This document shows, one piece after another, positions 17,043 through 25,865 of a stretch of 43,777 bases of DNA. A program made the translations under genes and the position numbers. The DNA lies in the IMG/VR virus record IMGVR_UViG_3300032241_003067, positions 1-43,777 of that record. One strand, written 5' to 3'. The notes under the pieces were generated by a model that saw nothing but the letters and a program-made list of their open reading frames with translations, did no database searches and was not told the origin of the DNA. The stretch's first letter is position 1. The number at the start of each line of letters is the position of its first letter. Source of the stretch: a virus.

Positions 17043-18134
17043 TTATTTTAGACCCGCCAATTTACGGATATCTAAGATGTTATCTAAGCCTACCTCGGGC
17101 TTTGTCTCACGATTTCCAGTTACTTCTGCACTTTCAGCAAGCATGGTTTTATTTTTAACCGGTTGCTTTTTATGTCCTTCTATAACTGCTGGTAGGTATT
17201 TGTCGAAAGCATCATTAAGTTTCTTGGTCTGAACTGATTCAAGAAGTTCCTTCATGATCTCTCGCTTATCAGCACTTAAAGGTGCCAATAGTTCGCCCAT
17301 CACTTGTTTACGCTCCATTAGGTCTTTAGTGACACGAATTTCGCGTTGAGTAGATTCTACAATAGTTTCTTTCTCAGTGATGGCTTGTTTTGCCTCTGCA
17401 AGTTCTTGATCTTTCTTCTGAATAATCTTTAGCAATTTACTTGTTTCAGATTTTTCGTTTAGATATGAACCTGCAAACTCTTGTGCAAATGCCTCATAAA
17501 TTTTGCGACCAAAGTCATTGTTACGAGCACTATCAATATCTTCTTTTAATTGTTTAATTTCAGAAGTTAATTTTTTAGTAACTGTATTTTCAACAACTCG
17601 TGAAGCTCGTTTAATAAAACCTTGCTTGATCTCTTCAAATTTGCTCTTAGCTTCGCGAACTAGTTTAACTTTCGTTTCAGCTAAATCGCGTTTATCTGTG
17701 GCAAATTCTTTGATTTCACGAGCTAGAGCATGAACAACAAATTGCTCTAGTTTTGTAAAATTCTCAGTGACTTTTTTACGATCACCTTGGAATTCTACCA
17801 ATTCTTTACCTAATTGCTTGATAACAAAACCTTCTAGTTTTTTAGCATCATCTGACATACGCTTTTTATATGTCTTTTTAGCTTCATCTAGTGCCTTTTT
17901 GTCAGCATGCAATTCAGTCATCTCAACGGCCAAACGGTCACTTAACATGCGATCGATTGCTTCAACCATCATGGTTTTATCATGATTGTATTTTTGAGCA
18001 AATTCCTCGCGAAGTTCAGCTGTAATTTGGTCGCGATTCTCTTGAATTTTGGCCTGAAGTGCAGCTTCGACAACATTTTTTGTCTCTTCTGTCATCACAC
18101 CTGATTCAACTAATTGTTTGAATGCGTCCAACAT
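17043..18134 (-). CDS. 22: Prohead core scaffolding protein gp22
   Basis: The protein has 363 residues and is almost entirely charged alpha-helix and coiled coil (long Lys/Glu/Asp/Ala-rich stretches from residue 20 to 280), typical of the T4 gp22 scaffold. The position between gp21 and gp23 is diagnostic. A cleavage-type site LAE/S occurs near the C-terminus in KTMLAESAEV, fitting degradation of the scaffold by gp21 during maturation. The C-terminal tail (LDNILDIRKLAGL) is likely to contact the shell. GAGGAGA gives a strong ribosome site. It is somewhat longer than T4 gp22 (about 270 aa). Confidence 0.93.
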   Translation of the reverse strand: MLDAFKQLVESGVMTEETKNVVEAALQAKIQENRDQITAELREEFAQKYNHDKTMMVEAIDRMLSDRLAVEMTELHADKKALDEAKKTYKKRMSDDAKKLEGFVIKQLGKELVEFQGDRKKVTENFTKLEQFVVHALAREIKEFATDKRDLAETKVKLVREAKSKFEEIKQGFIKRASRVVENTVTKKLTSEIKQLKEDIDSARNNDFGRKIYEAFAQEFAGSYLNEKSETSKLLKIIQKKDQELAEAKQAITEKETIVESTQREIRVTKDLMERKQVMGELLAPLSADKREIMKELLESVQTKKLNDAFDKYLPAVIEGHKKQPVKNKTMLAESAEVTGNRETKPEVGLDNILDIRKLAGLK

Positions 18135-18151
18135 TAATTTCTCCTCGGGCT

Positions 18152-18784
18152 TTATTTTAGACCTTTAATAACATTCAAGATTGTTTCTTGAAGATATTTC
18201 TGGGCCTTTGGATCTTCTTTTACTTCTGTAGCGACCCTAAGTGCTTTCATACCACCTCGTGTATTCATCAAATGTTCGTACACAGGAGTAGGATAAGCAC
18301 CAGGGGCACTGGGTTGGGCTACTATGTCCACAGTGATAATCTCAAAATCGGATACATGGCCGTTCATGTCGTTAACGTTGCCACTACCACGAGAACTAAC
18401 ACCAAGTTTTACACCGCTTTCAAGCATGGTGCGGACTAAATTTCCCATTGGGGTTGGAAGGATTTTCATCTTTCCATATCCATTTGGACCTTCCATCCAC
18501 ATTTGTGTAATCATGTGGCTTACTCGGTCTAAATTTACTTTAAGGTCATCCGGATGGTCAACTTCTCCTAAAACGCTATAGCCATTTTGGATTTGATCAT
18601 TTAGTGTTTTAACTGCACGCTCAATTTCATCTACTGGGTAAACTCGTTGATTGGCATTGCGAATCCCGCCTTGAATGGCAATACCTTTTAAATAAAGGTT
18701 CTTGCCATCCTTGTCATCACTTTCTAAAACAGCTTGTGCTTGATCAAAACTTAGATGTTCACGCAAATAAGATAATTGTTTCAT
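18152..18784 (-). CDS. 21: Prohead core protease gp21
   Basis: This 210-aa protein matches the T4 prohead protease family. The motifs are GGIRNANQRVYP near residue 40, GEVDHPD with the likely catalytic His77, and GVSSRGSG with the likely catalytic Ser at 130/131. These are followed by FEIITVDIVAQPSAPGA, a typical conserved block. It is a serine protease that trims gp22, gp23 and other core proteins at L/I-x-E sites inside the prohead; such sites are visible in gp22 and gp23 here. It lies between the gp67-like core protein and gp22, 17 bp from gp22. Confidence 0.96.
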   Translation of the reverse strand: MKQLSYLREHLSFDQAQAVLESDDKDGKNLYLKGIAIQGGIRNANQRVYPVDEIERAVKTLNDQIQNGYSVLGEVDHPDDLKVNLDRVSHMITQMWMEGPNGYGKMKILPTPMGNLVRTMLESGVKLGVSSRGSGNVNDMNGHVSDFEIITVDIVAQPSAPGAYPTPVYEHLMNTRGGMKALRVATEVKEDPKAQKYLQETILNVIKGLK

Positions 18785-18795
18785 CCGGTTTCTCT

Positions 18796-19857
18796 TTATC
18801 TCTTACCGTGACCTGGGGCACCAGTTAAAGGACTTGGAGTGTTGTGAACACTGGTTTGACCAGCTTTATCACCAGAGCCACTTCCTACTGGACCGGCAGT
18901 TTTATTGTTACCAGGGTATCCTGCACCTTGCTTGTTTAGAGTTTTAACACCGCTTTTAACTCCATCTACATTGTGCATACCGTTGGCAAACTTTTCACCA
19001 CTAACTTGTGCAATACCTTTGTTTAGACTGTCGGGACTTGTACCAACATTCTTTCCTTTTCCGGTGCCTGAGTCACCTAGAATATTTTCTGCGGTTGCAC
19101 TAGTTGTTATTTTTCCTTTTCCAGAACTTACTGGACTTTTACCTGCAACTGGTTTACTTTGTGTTTCACCAGACCCTGCACCGGCATAGTCACCATCGGT
19201 CTTTTGAGTTCCACTTTTGTCCCAATCGTTACCGACTTTTTCTGTATATTCACGAAGTTTGCGACCTTCGCCAAGACCCATCATTAGATCGTCTTCTCCG
19301 ACTTCTTCGTCATCGCTGTCGGCAAATTCGTCACCCATTTCATCTTCATCGCCTTCTTCGTCATCGCTGTCGGCAAATTCGTCACCCATTTCATCTTCAT
19401 CGCCTTCTTCGCCGTGACTGGCTTTGAGCTCTGAAAATGCGGCTTCTAGCTCATCGATGGCTTTCTGAATATCGTAGATAGCTTGATCATGTTCGCTTTC
19501 TTCACCGCCCATGTCACCGCCCATATCATCGTCGGCAGCTACATCAAGACCTAATTTGTCTGTGGCATCATGTTCATCACCACCTCCAAATCCACCTTCG
19601 TCGTCCGAGTCCATCATATAGGAATCTTCAAGGTCTTCGGCTTCATCCATTTCTTCATCCTCTTCTTCATCATCCTCTTCTTCATCATCTTTTTTACGAC
19701 TATCATCCTCTTCTTCATCATCCTCTTCTTCTTCAGCGATGAGATTTTCGTAAATCTGGCGAGACTTCTCCACAACGATTTCGTGGAACAGCTCATTGGC
19801 TTTATCCATTTCTTCGTTAACAAGATAGTCTAGCAATTTTTCAAATTTGGTAGACAT
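18796..19857 (-). CDS. 67: gp67-like acidic prohead core protein (353 aa)
   Basis: The N-terminal helix (ANELFHEIVVEKSRQIYENL) followed by a long run of Glu/Asp resembles T4 gp67, which has the same short helix then acidic tail in 80 residues. Here the acidic region (residues ~40-190) is far longer. It includes a perfect 17-residue tandem repeat around EDEMGDEFADSDDEE. A basic, Gly/Ser/Lys-rich tail of ~140 residues (SGKGKITTSATAENIL, GNNKTAGPVGSGSGDK) follows. Position between gp20 and gp21 fits gp67/gp68 of T4; the tail may do the job of gp68. AAAGGAG precedes the ATG. Highly charged composition suits an internal head protein. Confidence 0.8.
   Translation of the reverse strand: MSTKFEKLLDYLVNEEMDKANELFHEIVVEKSRQIYENLIAEEEEDDEEEDDSRKKDDEEEDDEEEDEEMDEAEDLEDSYMMDSDDEGGFGGGDEHDATDKLGLDVAADDDMGGDMGGEESEHDQAIYDIQKAIDELEAAFSELKASHGEEGDEDEMGDEFADSDDEEGDEDEMGDEFADSDDEEVGEDDLMMGLGEGRKLREYTEKVGNDWDKSGTQKTDGDYAGAGSGETQSKPVAGKSPVSSGKGKITTSATAENILGDSGTGKGKNVGTSPDSLNKGIAQVSGEKFANGMHNVDGVKSGVKTLNKQGAGYPGNNKTAGPVGSGSGDKAGQTSVHNTPSPLTGAPGHGKR
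19302..19403 (-). repeat. 51-bp coding tandem duplication
   Basis: Two copies of a 51-bp unit (17 codons) with a boundary at 19353, encoding an acidic EDEMGDEFADSDDEE-type segment in the gp67-like protein. Confidence 0.85.
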
Positions 19858-20031
19858 GTTTAAAATTCTCCTTTTTTTGGTAGCGGCATGGCTATAAGTT
19901 ATTTACGGCGTTGATTATTTTCATGCGCGAAATAGGCCTAAAATGAACCATTTTAGCCAAAAGACTAAGGATTTTTAATCCTTGTTTTGATATTTTTGTT
20001 AAATTTATTTATTTTTTAACAAAAACTTATC
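19858..20031 (-). promoter_or_regulatory. Leader with late promoter and two hairpins before gp67-like gene
   Basis: The 174-bp gap has no ORF of note. On the minus strand it reads a late promoter-like AAATAAATAAAT (core 20006-20012). A hairpin AAGGATT/AATCCTT (19967-19983) and a second perfect hairpin TAAAATG/CATTTTA (19939-19955) come next, then GTAAATAACTTATAG and the ribosome site AAAGGAG. The hairpins would be at the 5' end of the late transcript for the head core genes and may stabilise it. Confidence 0.5.
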
Positions 20032-20274
20032 TTAACCTGCTGCTTCTGCTGGAGGAGCAGCATACATTTTTCTAACTAAACCAAGTTCTTCACGCTTTTC
20101 TTTGTCATGTGCCTCTGCTGCTTTACGAATATCGTTTATCATTCTTAATGTCAAACGAGTTTTACGCAAATCCTTGCTTTTGAGAATGCTGGTATCATTT
20201 TGACTCAAATACCTATTATCCTCTTGAGGTTCTGCATGTTCTCTATCAAAATAAATGAATTCTCTTAGTATCAT
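20032..20274 (-). CDS. Small conserved head-cluster protein (80 aa)
   Basis: The protein starts MILREFIYFDREHAEPQEDN and has a charged helical C-terminal half (KTRLTLRMINDIRKAAEAHD) ending in an Ala-rich AAPPAEAAG tail. It lies between gp20 and the gp67-like gene. T4 gp67 is also 80 aa, but this sequence lacks the long acidic tail, so I do not call it gp67. It is probably a small virion or prohead protein kept in cyanophage-like myoviruses; the function is unknown. Its upstream late promoter-like CATAAATAC overlaps the gp20 stop codon. Confidence 0.6.
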   Translation of the reverse strand: MILREFIYFDREHAEPQEDNRYLSQNDTSILKSKDLRKTRLTLRMINDIRKAAEAHDKEKREELGLVRKMYAAPPAEAAG

Positions 20275-20279
20275 AATTG

Positions 20280-20286
20280 TATTTAT
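20280..20286 (-). promoter_or_regulatory. Late promoter-like site overlapping gp20 stop
   Basis: The minus strand reads CATAAATACAATTATG. The gp20 TAA stop is part of the ATAAATA core and the next ATG follows at 20274, so any transcript would be nearly leaderless. Confidence 0.4.
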
Positions 20287-23200
20287 GCTGGAGGAGCACC
20301 TCCTGGAGCACCACCTCCTCCTGGAGCACCACCTCCTCCTGGAGCACCGCCTTCCCCTGGAGCACCGCCTGCGTCTCCTCCACCTGGCGGAGGAGGAACA
20401 TCTCCTCCACTCATTGCTGCTGTATCTGCTGCCATACCATTTGCTGTAATTCCTGCCCCTCTAAGTTCACTACCGGCGCTTAAATATTGATCCTCGTTGA
20501 CATTCTCTTCACGCCACATTCTTTCATTTTCGGCAACTTCTTCTGCAGTCATTCCTAAAAATCTCTTCATGGCAAATCTTTTACTCATAAATTGAATGGC
20601 TACCATTGTATTAAATGTGTTGACTCTTGCTGTATCCATTTCTGCCTGACGATAAGCAGCAAAATTTTGAGGAGGATTAAATTTTATTTCAAATAGATTA
20701 TTGTCAACATTTATACCCTGTGTATGCAAATACAATTTAAATTCGTTATCAAATGGATCATTTAATAAACTCTGTAATCGTTCACAGTATTTGTTAAATC
20801 TTAATTCTTGGATGAATGCTGTTCCAACTCTTCCATCATTGAAGTTAGATCCTCCGTCGTCGGACCCAGTAGGGAGGTAACTGCTAGGAATCCGTAAAGC
20901 ACGAAACAACTTATTGGTAAAATATCGTAGATCATCGATTTCTCCTAGGTTTTGACCACCTTGTAATATCTCAACTTTTGATCCGCGGCCTTCTGCTGTT
21001 TGAGGGAAAAAGTAATCTTCATTTATTGAATTTTTAACAAATATACCACTATCGATGGCAAAAGTATGGAATGCATGCCATTTTTCAGTTCCATCTATAG
21101 TAATAGTACCCGTATCTCTGCTAGCAACTTTTTCAATTTTTACAATCTTATGATTGAAATTATCAATTTCTTTAACAAAAGTTTTCCAATTTTTGTAACC
21201 ATATTTTGCTAATAACTTATCTAATTTACTGTAGCCAAATTTGTTAAAATTAATTTTGCATTGAGAATTTTTATAATCAAGTGCATTACTATTATATTCT
21301 TTTACTAATTTAAGTAAATCACTATCAGTATCGCATAGCGCAAGTACATCATTTTTATTAGTAATCCCAGATTTAACTTTATCTGCAACTCGTTGCAACA
21401 TATCAAATGTTAATTTTAACTCTTGATTTTTAATTTTAATTCTAGATTCCAAATTAGTTAATAACTGTGCTTTAGCTGTTGGATTATTTTCTAAATAATG
21501 TTTACGAGCAACAGAGGCATTCTTTTTATAACTTGCAGCCACTTTAGGATCATTACTTCGAGCCCACACCGATTGTTTTTGAGCTGATCGAATATTCCAC
21601 AATGCAGTTAATCGACTTTCGTTGGACATATTTTTCCAATATTCTTTCAATGTATTGGATATTTTGCCGGTCATTTCCACTCTATATTCGTTAGACATAG
21701 TATCCCAGAAATCTTTTTTCTGTGCAGCATGATACAATATATGATCCTCTTTATTCATGTAAGTCAAATTTCTTGGATCATTATTAAATCTATTAGAATC
21801 TTTATGGTGAATTACAGTTTTTGTCTTGGTAATATTTTCTTCTAGATAAGTGAATTCTTGATGTTTATTTCTAGATCTAAAAAAATCACCAACCATTCGA
21901 TGTGTCCATTTCCAGGATTTTGATGCATGGTCCCATACTTGTTGATATTCATTTCCGTTAGATGCAATTGCCTTTTGTTGTGTATTAAAAGAAATCAAGC
22001 TATCATTAACTGTTAAATCTTTTGCCTGAACAAATCCTTTACCAAATACCGGAATTTTATGATCCGGTGTGCAAATTAATTCTTTACCGTTATCAAAAGT
22101 TAATTTAATAACTTCTGCATCTTTTCTAGTGACCCCTGCCCAATTAATCACACCCGGAACAACTTCACCTGTTTCAGGATTACAACTATATGCCCAATTC
22201 TCTTTTCCGGCATCGAACTCTTCGATGAGTTCAGATAAAGTAAGAGTTCTACCATCTAATAGTGGGATAAGAGTAGTTAGGTCTAAACATAACGGGTTAT
22301 AACTTGCGTCAACAACACTTTGAGCTCCTCCGGTGACACTGGGAATTCTTCGTTGATTTACCTCATTTTTAACACGCTCAACGAAACTCATAGCTAGGTG
22401 GCTTGGCATGTTACCTACATCAATATAAAATACTCGTCTTTCTGGAGCTCTTTGAATACGATAGATTAAAATCGAATCTTCTAAAAGTTCCTTTTGTTTG
22501 AAAACTTTAAAAATACTTTCCATTAAACTGTTACCAAATGGAAAATTATTATCTAGACCTTCACTCATACTAATATGAATTACATGTCTAGCATCTATCG
22601 CATATTGATTTTGATTTTGACTAAATCTGCTGCTGTTGGCCGTGGTTGGAAAACTTCCCACCATACCACGACTACCACCTGCACCACCTTGCCCTGAACT
22701 ATATCCTCCCCCAAATTGACTACCACCGCCTTGTATATTTGTGGGTTGAATCGCTGTTGTTGCCAGTGTTTCTAAATTAGGATTAAAATCTCTAATGTGA
22801 TACTGTTCAGGGTTTTTACCATCACTTTCATTAACAATAATTTTATCAACTTTGGCAGGATCTATATATAACCATGCTTGTGTTTCGGGATCTCGAACAA
22901 AGAAACTATCACCGTACTTCATGGCATTACGAACAATTTTAAACATTCGAATATTAAATTTGTTCAGTTTAGACCATTGCTGTAGATATTTTTTAATGAT
23001 TTTAATTTCTGTTTGTGTGGCTTGATCTTTGAAGAAAATTTGAAATGGTGTTCCATTTTCATCATTCTTTTGAGTACAAAATTCCGCTAGAATATCAAAT
23101 GCAGCATTTACCTCACTATCCGTGTCCATGGTGTCGTATTGACCATATCTTTCTAATCTGTTAGGATGCCCTGCATAAACATCAGGCAGATAACTCGAAT

Positions 23201-23306
23201 AGTTCAATCTACTTCCGTGGGCACTTGAATATGAGCTCATAGCTCCACTAACAGGACTTAGTTTTCCACTAACATTAACAGGTGTAAAGAATTTTTTCCA
23301 TGACAT
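20283..23306 (-). CDS. 20: Portal vertex protein gp20 interrupted by an intein
   Basis: The ORF is 1007 aa. The exteins (residues 1-339 and 760-1007, 587 aa joined) match T4 gp20 (524 aa). They include ERYGQYDTMDTDSEVNAAFD, SEGLDNNFPFGNSLMESIFK, YRIQRAPERRVFYIDVGNMP and GGQNLGEIDDLRYFTNKLF. gp20 forms the dodecameric portal used for DNA packaging and tail joining. The intein (residues 340-759) sits just before the SINEDYFFP segment, in a conserved part of the portal. There is a Gly-rich insertion near residues 192-215 and an unusual Pro/Gly/Ala-rich tail of about 40 residues at the C-terminus. The latter would project from the portal. The gene overlaps no neighbour and lies eight bases from the next gene on each side. 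Confidence 0.95.
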   Translation of the reverse strand: MSWKKFFTPVNVSGKLSPVSGAMSSYSSAHGSRLNYSSYLPDVYAGHPNRLERYGQYDTMDTDSEVNAAFDILAEFCTQKNDENGTPFQIFFKDQATQTEIKIIKKYLQQWSKLNKFNIRMFKIVRNAMKYGDSFFVRDPETQAWLYIDPAKVDKIIVNESDGKNPEQYHIRDFNPNLETLATTAIQPTNIQGGGSQFGGGYSSGQGGAGGSRGMVGSFPTTANSSRFSQNQNQYAIDARHVIHISMSEGLDNNFPFGNSLMESIFKVFKQKELLEDSILIYRIQRAPERRVFYIDVGNMPSHLAMSFVERVKNEVNQRRIPSVTGGAQSVVDASYNPLCLDLTTLIPLLDGRTLTLSELIEEFDAGKENWAYSCNPETGEVVPGVINWAGVTRKDAEVIKLTFDNGKELICTPDHKIPVFGKGFVQAKDLTVNDSLISFNTQQKAIASNGNEYQQVWDHASKSWKWTHRMVGDFFRSRNKHQEFTYLEENITKTKTVIHHKDSNRFNNDPRNLTYMNKEDHILYHAAQKKDFWDTMSNEYRVEMTGKISNTLKEYWKNMSNESRLTALWNIRSAQKQSVWARSNDPKVAASYKKNASVARKHYLENNPTAKAQLLTNLESRIKIKNQELKLTFDMLQRVADKVKSGITNKNDVLALCDTDSDLLKLVKEYNSNALDYKNSQCKINFNKFGYSKLDKLLAKYGYKNWKTFVKEIDNFNHKIVKIEKVASRDTGTITIDGTEKWHAFHTFAIDSGIFVKNSINEDYFFPQTAEGRGSKVEILQGGQNLGEIDDLRYFTNKLFRALRIPSSYLPTGSDDGGSNFNDGRVGTAFIQELRFNKYCERLQSLLNDPFDNEFKLYLHTQGINVDNNLFEIKFNPPQNFAAYRQAEMDTARVNTFNTMVAIQFMSKRFAMKRFLGMTAEEVAENERMWREENVNEDQYLSAGSELRGAGITANGMAADTAAMSGGDVPPPPGGGDAGGAPGEGGAPGGGGAPGGGGAPGGAPPA
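21030..22289 (-). mobile_element. Intein with HNH homing endonuclease in gp20
   Basis: This 420-residue insertion begins with Cys340 (LDLTTLIPLLDGRTLTLSEL) and ends at Asn759, followed by Ser760 as the +1 residue. Block B is ICTPDHKIPV (TxxH). Block F/G is WHAFHTFAIDSGIFVKN then S; the penultimate residue is Lys, not the usual His. The central endonuclease has an HNH motif at about 497-526 (TVIHHKDSNRFNNDPRNL, then KEDHILYH), preceded by HRMVGDFFRSRNKHQEFTYL. A further ~170 residues with a possible DNA-binding role precede block F. Cys1, TxxH, terminal Asn and Ser+1 suggest an active splicing element. Confidence 0.92.
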
Positions 23307-23314
23307 AATTTATT

Positions 23315-25792
23315 TTAAGCAAACAAGTTGCCACTTAAAGATTTTGTTGCACTGACATTTTTCTTGGTGTTTTCCGAGATATCTTTCATATAAACAACCA
23401 ACTCTCTCATTGTATTATTTAATGCCGACAGCGCCATTTGTGTTTTTTCTTCGTTACTACTAGAACCTGACACTAATTTTGTTGCAGCCGATGATATAGA
23501 ACCTGCTGCACTTGTTATAGATTCAGCAAGACCGGGTCCTTTCATTAGTTCTTTAATTTCTTTGGCCTTTGCAATATTAACACCATCTACTGCACGACCA
23601 AATGCTACAATCCCGGATGCATAATTATTCAATGCAGGGCCTATTGCAGCTATTTGAGGTAATATAGGAGTTAGAGAAGTTATACTATCTTTAATCTGAG
23701 CAATAGGACCACCGCCTGAAAATATATTCAAAACTTTTGTTCCTACTGATGCAATAGCACCACCTACCATAACAGCTGAAAATACTCCTAATCCCGCTCC
23801 TAATTCCAACAAACCTACTGCAACCTGTTTTAGATTCTCTCCGTTTATCTCACCAAATGATTTTAAACCTTCGGCCATTGTAGGTAATGCTTTACCTATT
23901 AAAAATGCTGCTGCTGCAACACCGGCACCTATACCTGTTATTATTAATGCTATAGATCCGGCAAAAATACCTGCTCCTAGTAAAATTGCAGGATTGGCAA
24001 ATGATAGTAATCCAGATGATAATCCTTTTAATACATCTCCTATGCCTCCACCTAGACCTGCAATAGCTCCTAACGGTCCACCTCCTGCACCAGGAACACC
24101 CCCGCCTTTTCCTGGTCCCGGTGCTCCACCGCCGCCACCTCCACCTCCACCTTTAAATGGAAATCTACCGATAATGTCTTCGGCCTTTGATGATACAATT
24201 GTTTTAGCCCTTGCCATTAAGAAAGCGGCGGTAAGTAATCCCACTGCTACAATTACACCTTTAAATGCCTGTCCATATGATGGAAATTGTTCAAAGAAAT
24301 TATTAAATCCTTTGAGTATCGATGAGACACCTGAAGCAAGATATCCCATACCTTTGACTAATAAAGCGGCAACGGATACCAACGGGCTGAATACTCCCCA
24401 CAATGCGGAACCTAGTTCTTTAAGTGCTTTCATTCCTTCGGCCATTGAATCTGCTTCGCTTTGTTCTCGTTCCTGTCTTTTTGCCTCAATGCTGGCCCTT
24501 TGTCTTTCTGCTTCTTCGAGAGTTTCTACTCCTTGTTGTGCATTTCTATTTGCAGTTCCTTGTAGGGTACCCATCATTTCGGCAAAACTTCCACCTCCTA
24601 CTACTATCGCGGTAATTGAGTGTCCTAAATCTTTCACAGTTTGATTCGCTGCTACTCTCATTTCACCGCCATATTGTTTGATATCAGAAACACCTTTACT
24701 AGCATCCGTGATAGCAGAGGCCATTTTATTATTTGCTGCTGCCATCTTAGGTGCTATCGCAGTAAATTCTTGGGCAGCTTTTGTCATCGGTGGTAAACCT
24801 AATAGCTGACTTTGCAGGGCCTGCACTGCACCTTTACCACCGTGAGCTAAAGCTTCTGCCATTGCAGTGTTGGCTTTCTTTTTACCTTCTTCGTCTAATG
24901 TTAATAAATATGCTTGGTAAGCCTGATTTGCACTAGCTTCTTTTAGTGCTTGTTCTTGTTGTTCTCTTGACTTACCTGTAATTTGTGCTAGATCGTCTAA
25001 TTCAGTTAAATACTCTCCTGCTGCTTTTGCTAAATCACCCGTTTGCTTCATTTCCTTGGCATTTCTACCACCGGTCATTGAAATATAATCAGCTAACCCT
25101 TTGTTTAAATCTTCTGCTGTATAACCTAATGCCATTAACTGTGAACCAGTTTTACCTTTAACCAGTTCTGCACCTGCTTTACTAAATGCTATTGCACCTT
25201 CATCTGCGGTGCCTCCCATTTTTGCTAATGCTTCGCTATTTGATTTTAAGATATTAGAAAATTGATCTAATGTTAGATATGCATTTGAAGCAGCCAGTCT
25301 AAGATTGGTTAAATTACCCGAAAAGTTAATACCACTGGCACTAAGTTTTTGATATGTTTCAAAATTTTGTTCTTGTATCGAAACTAGTCTTGCTGTGATA
25401 GCAATTACATTACCAAATACTCCTGGAAATTGACTACCAAATTGCCCCAAAAGCTTACTTGCAGATGTTGTTCCATTTTGAAAATCCGTGAGAACAGCAA
25501 CCGCAAGATTTAATTTATCTATGTGAGATTGAGATTTTTGTTTAACCTGATCTGCATAATCCAGCTCAGTTTTGGTTAATATCTTAACCGCAGATTCATT
25601 TTCTTTAATCGCGTTGTTGGCATTTTCGATACTTTTATCATCAAGTCCAACTTTAGCAGCCATATCCATAACACGGCGCATCTCCGCTGCGGACCCAGTC
25701 ATTGCAGCCAAGATGGCTTTTAGTGTGGCTTCAGTGGCCGCATTATTTAATTCTAGATATTGATCACCAAGTGTACCGGTTACTTCTGCCAT
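23315..25792 (-). CDS. Tail tape-measure-like protein (825 aa)
   Basis: The first ~450 residues are alpha-helical and Ala/Lys/Gln-rich with coiled-coil character. Hydrophobic segments follow that could span a membrane (ALWGVFSPLVSVAALLVKGM, GVIVAVGLLTAAFLMA, AILLGAGIFAGSIALIITGI). Between them is a striking Gly/Pro-rich linker (about residues 548-575, including nine consecutive Gly). This mix of long helices and late hydrophobic segments is typical of tape-measure proteins, which set tail length and are ejected into the cell. T4 gp29 is the counterpart by function, but I see no sequence signature that proves it. It is divergent from gp26 and the following short frame, which fit tape-measure chaperones. 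Confidence 0.65.
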   Translation of the reverse strand: MAEVTGTLGDQYLELNNAATEATLKAILAAMTGSAAEMRRVMDMAAKVGLDDKSIENANNAIKENESAVKILTKTELDYADQVKQKSQSHIDKLNLAVAVLTDFQNGTTSASKLLGQFGSQFPGVFGNVIAITARLVSIQEQNFETYQKLSASGINFSGNLTNLRLAASNAYLTLDQFSNILKSNSEALAKMGGTADEGAIAFSKAGAELVKGKTGSQLMALGYTAEDLNKGLADYISMTGGRNAKEMKQTGDLAKAAGEYLTELDDLAQITGKSREQQEQALKEASANQAYQAYLLTLDEEGKKKANTAMAEALAHGGKGAVQALQSQLLGLPPMTKAAQEFTAIAPKMAAANNKMASAITDASKGVSDIKQYGGEMRVAANQTVKDLGHSITAIVVGGGSFAEMMGTLQGTANRNAQQGVETLEEAERQRASIEAKRQEREQSEADSMAEGMKALKELGSALWGVFSPLVSVAALLVKGMGYLASGVSSILKGFNNFFEQFPSYGQAFKGVIVAVGLLTAAFLMARAKTIVSSKAEDIIGRFPFKGGGGGGGGGAPGPGKGGGVPGAGGGPLGAIAGLGGGIGDVLKGLSSGLLSFANPAILLGAGIFAGSIALIITGIGAGVAAAAFLIGKALPTMAEGLKSFGEINGENLKQVAVGLLELGAGLGVFSAVMVGGAIASVGTKVLNIFSGGGPIAQIKDSITSLTPILPQIAAIGPALNNYASGIVAFGRAVDGVNIAKAKEIKELMKGPGLAESITSAAGSISSAATKLVSGSSSNEEKTQMALSALNNTMRELVVYMKDISENTKKNVSATKSLSGNLFA

Positions 25793-25816
25793 TGTTTTTC
25801 TGCGATTTTATGCGTA

Positions 25817-25824
25817 TATAAATA
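25817..25824 (+). promoter_or_regulatory. T4-type late promoter for gp26
   Basis: A perfect TATAAATA followed by TC, 41 bp upstream of the gp26 ATG, which has GGAGA as ribosome site. Confidence 0.7.
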
Positions 25825-25844
25825 TCATTAAGAAATCTATAGTT

Positions 25845-25851
25845 TATTTAT
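25845..25851 (-). promoter_or_regulatory. T4-type late promoter for tape-measure-like gene
   Basis: The minus strand reads GAATAAATAAAC, 52 bp upstream of the ATG at 25792. It faces the plus-strand promoter at 25817, so the two transcripts would overlap at their 5' ends. Confidence 0.55.
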
Positions 25852-25865
25852 TCGGAGATTGAACA

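Noticed and set aside
23994-24644. 216-aa plus-strand ORF rich in proline
   Set aside because: It is antisense to the Gly-rich linker and hydrophobic part of the tape-measure-like gene; its Pro/Ala content is a direct result of that composition.
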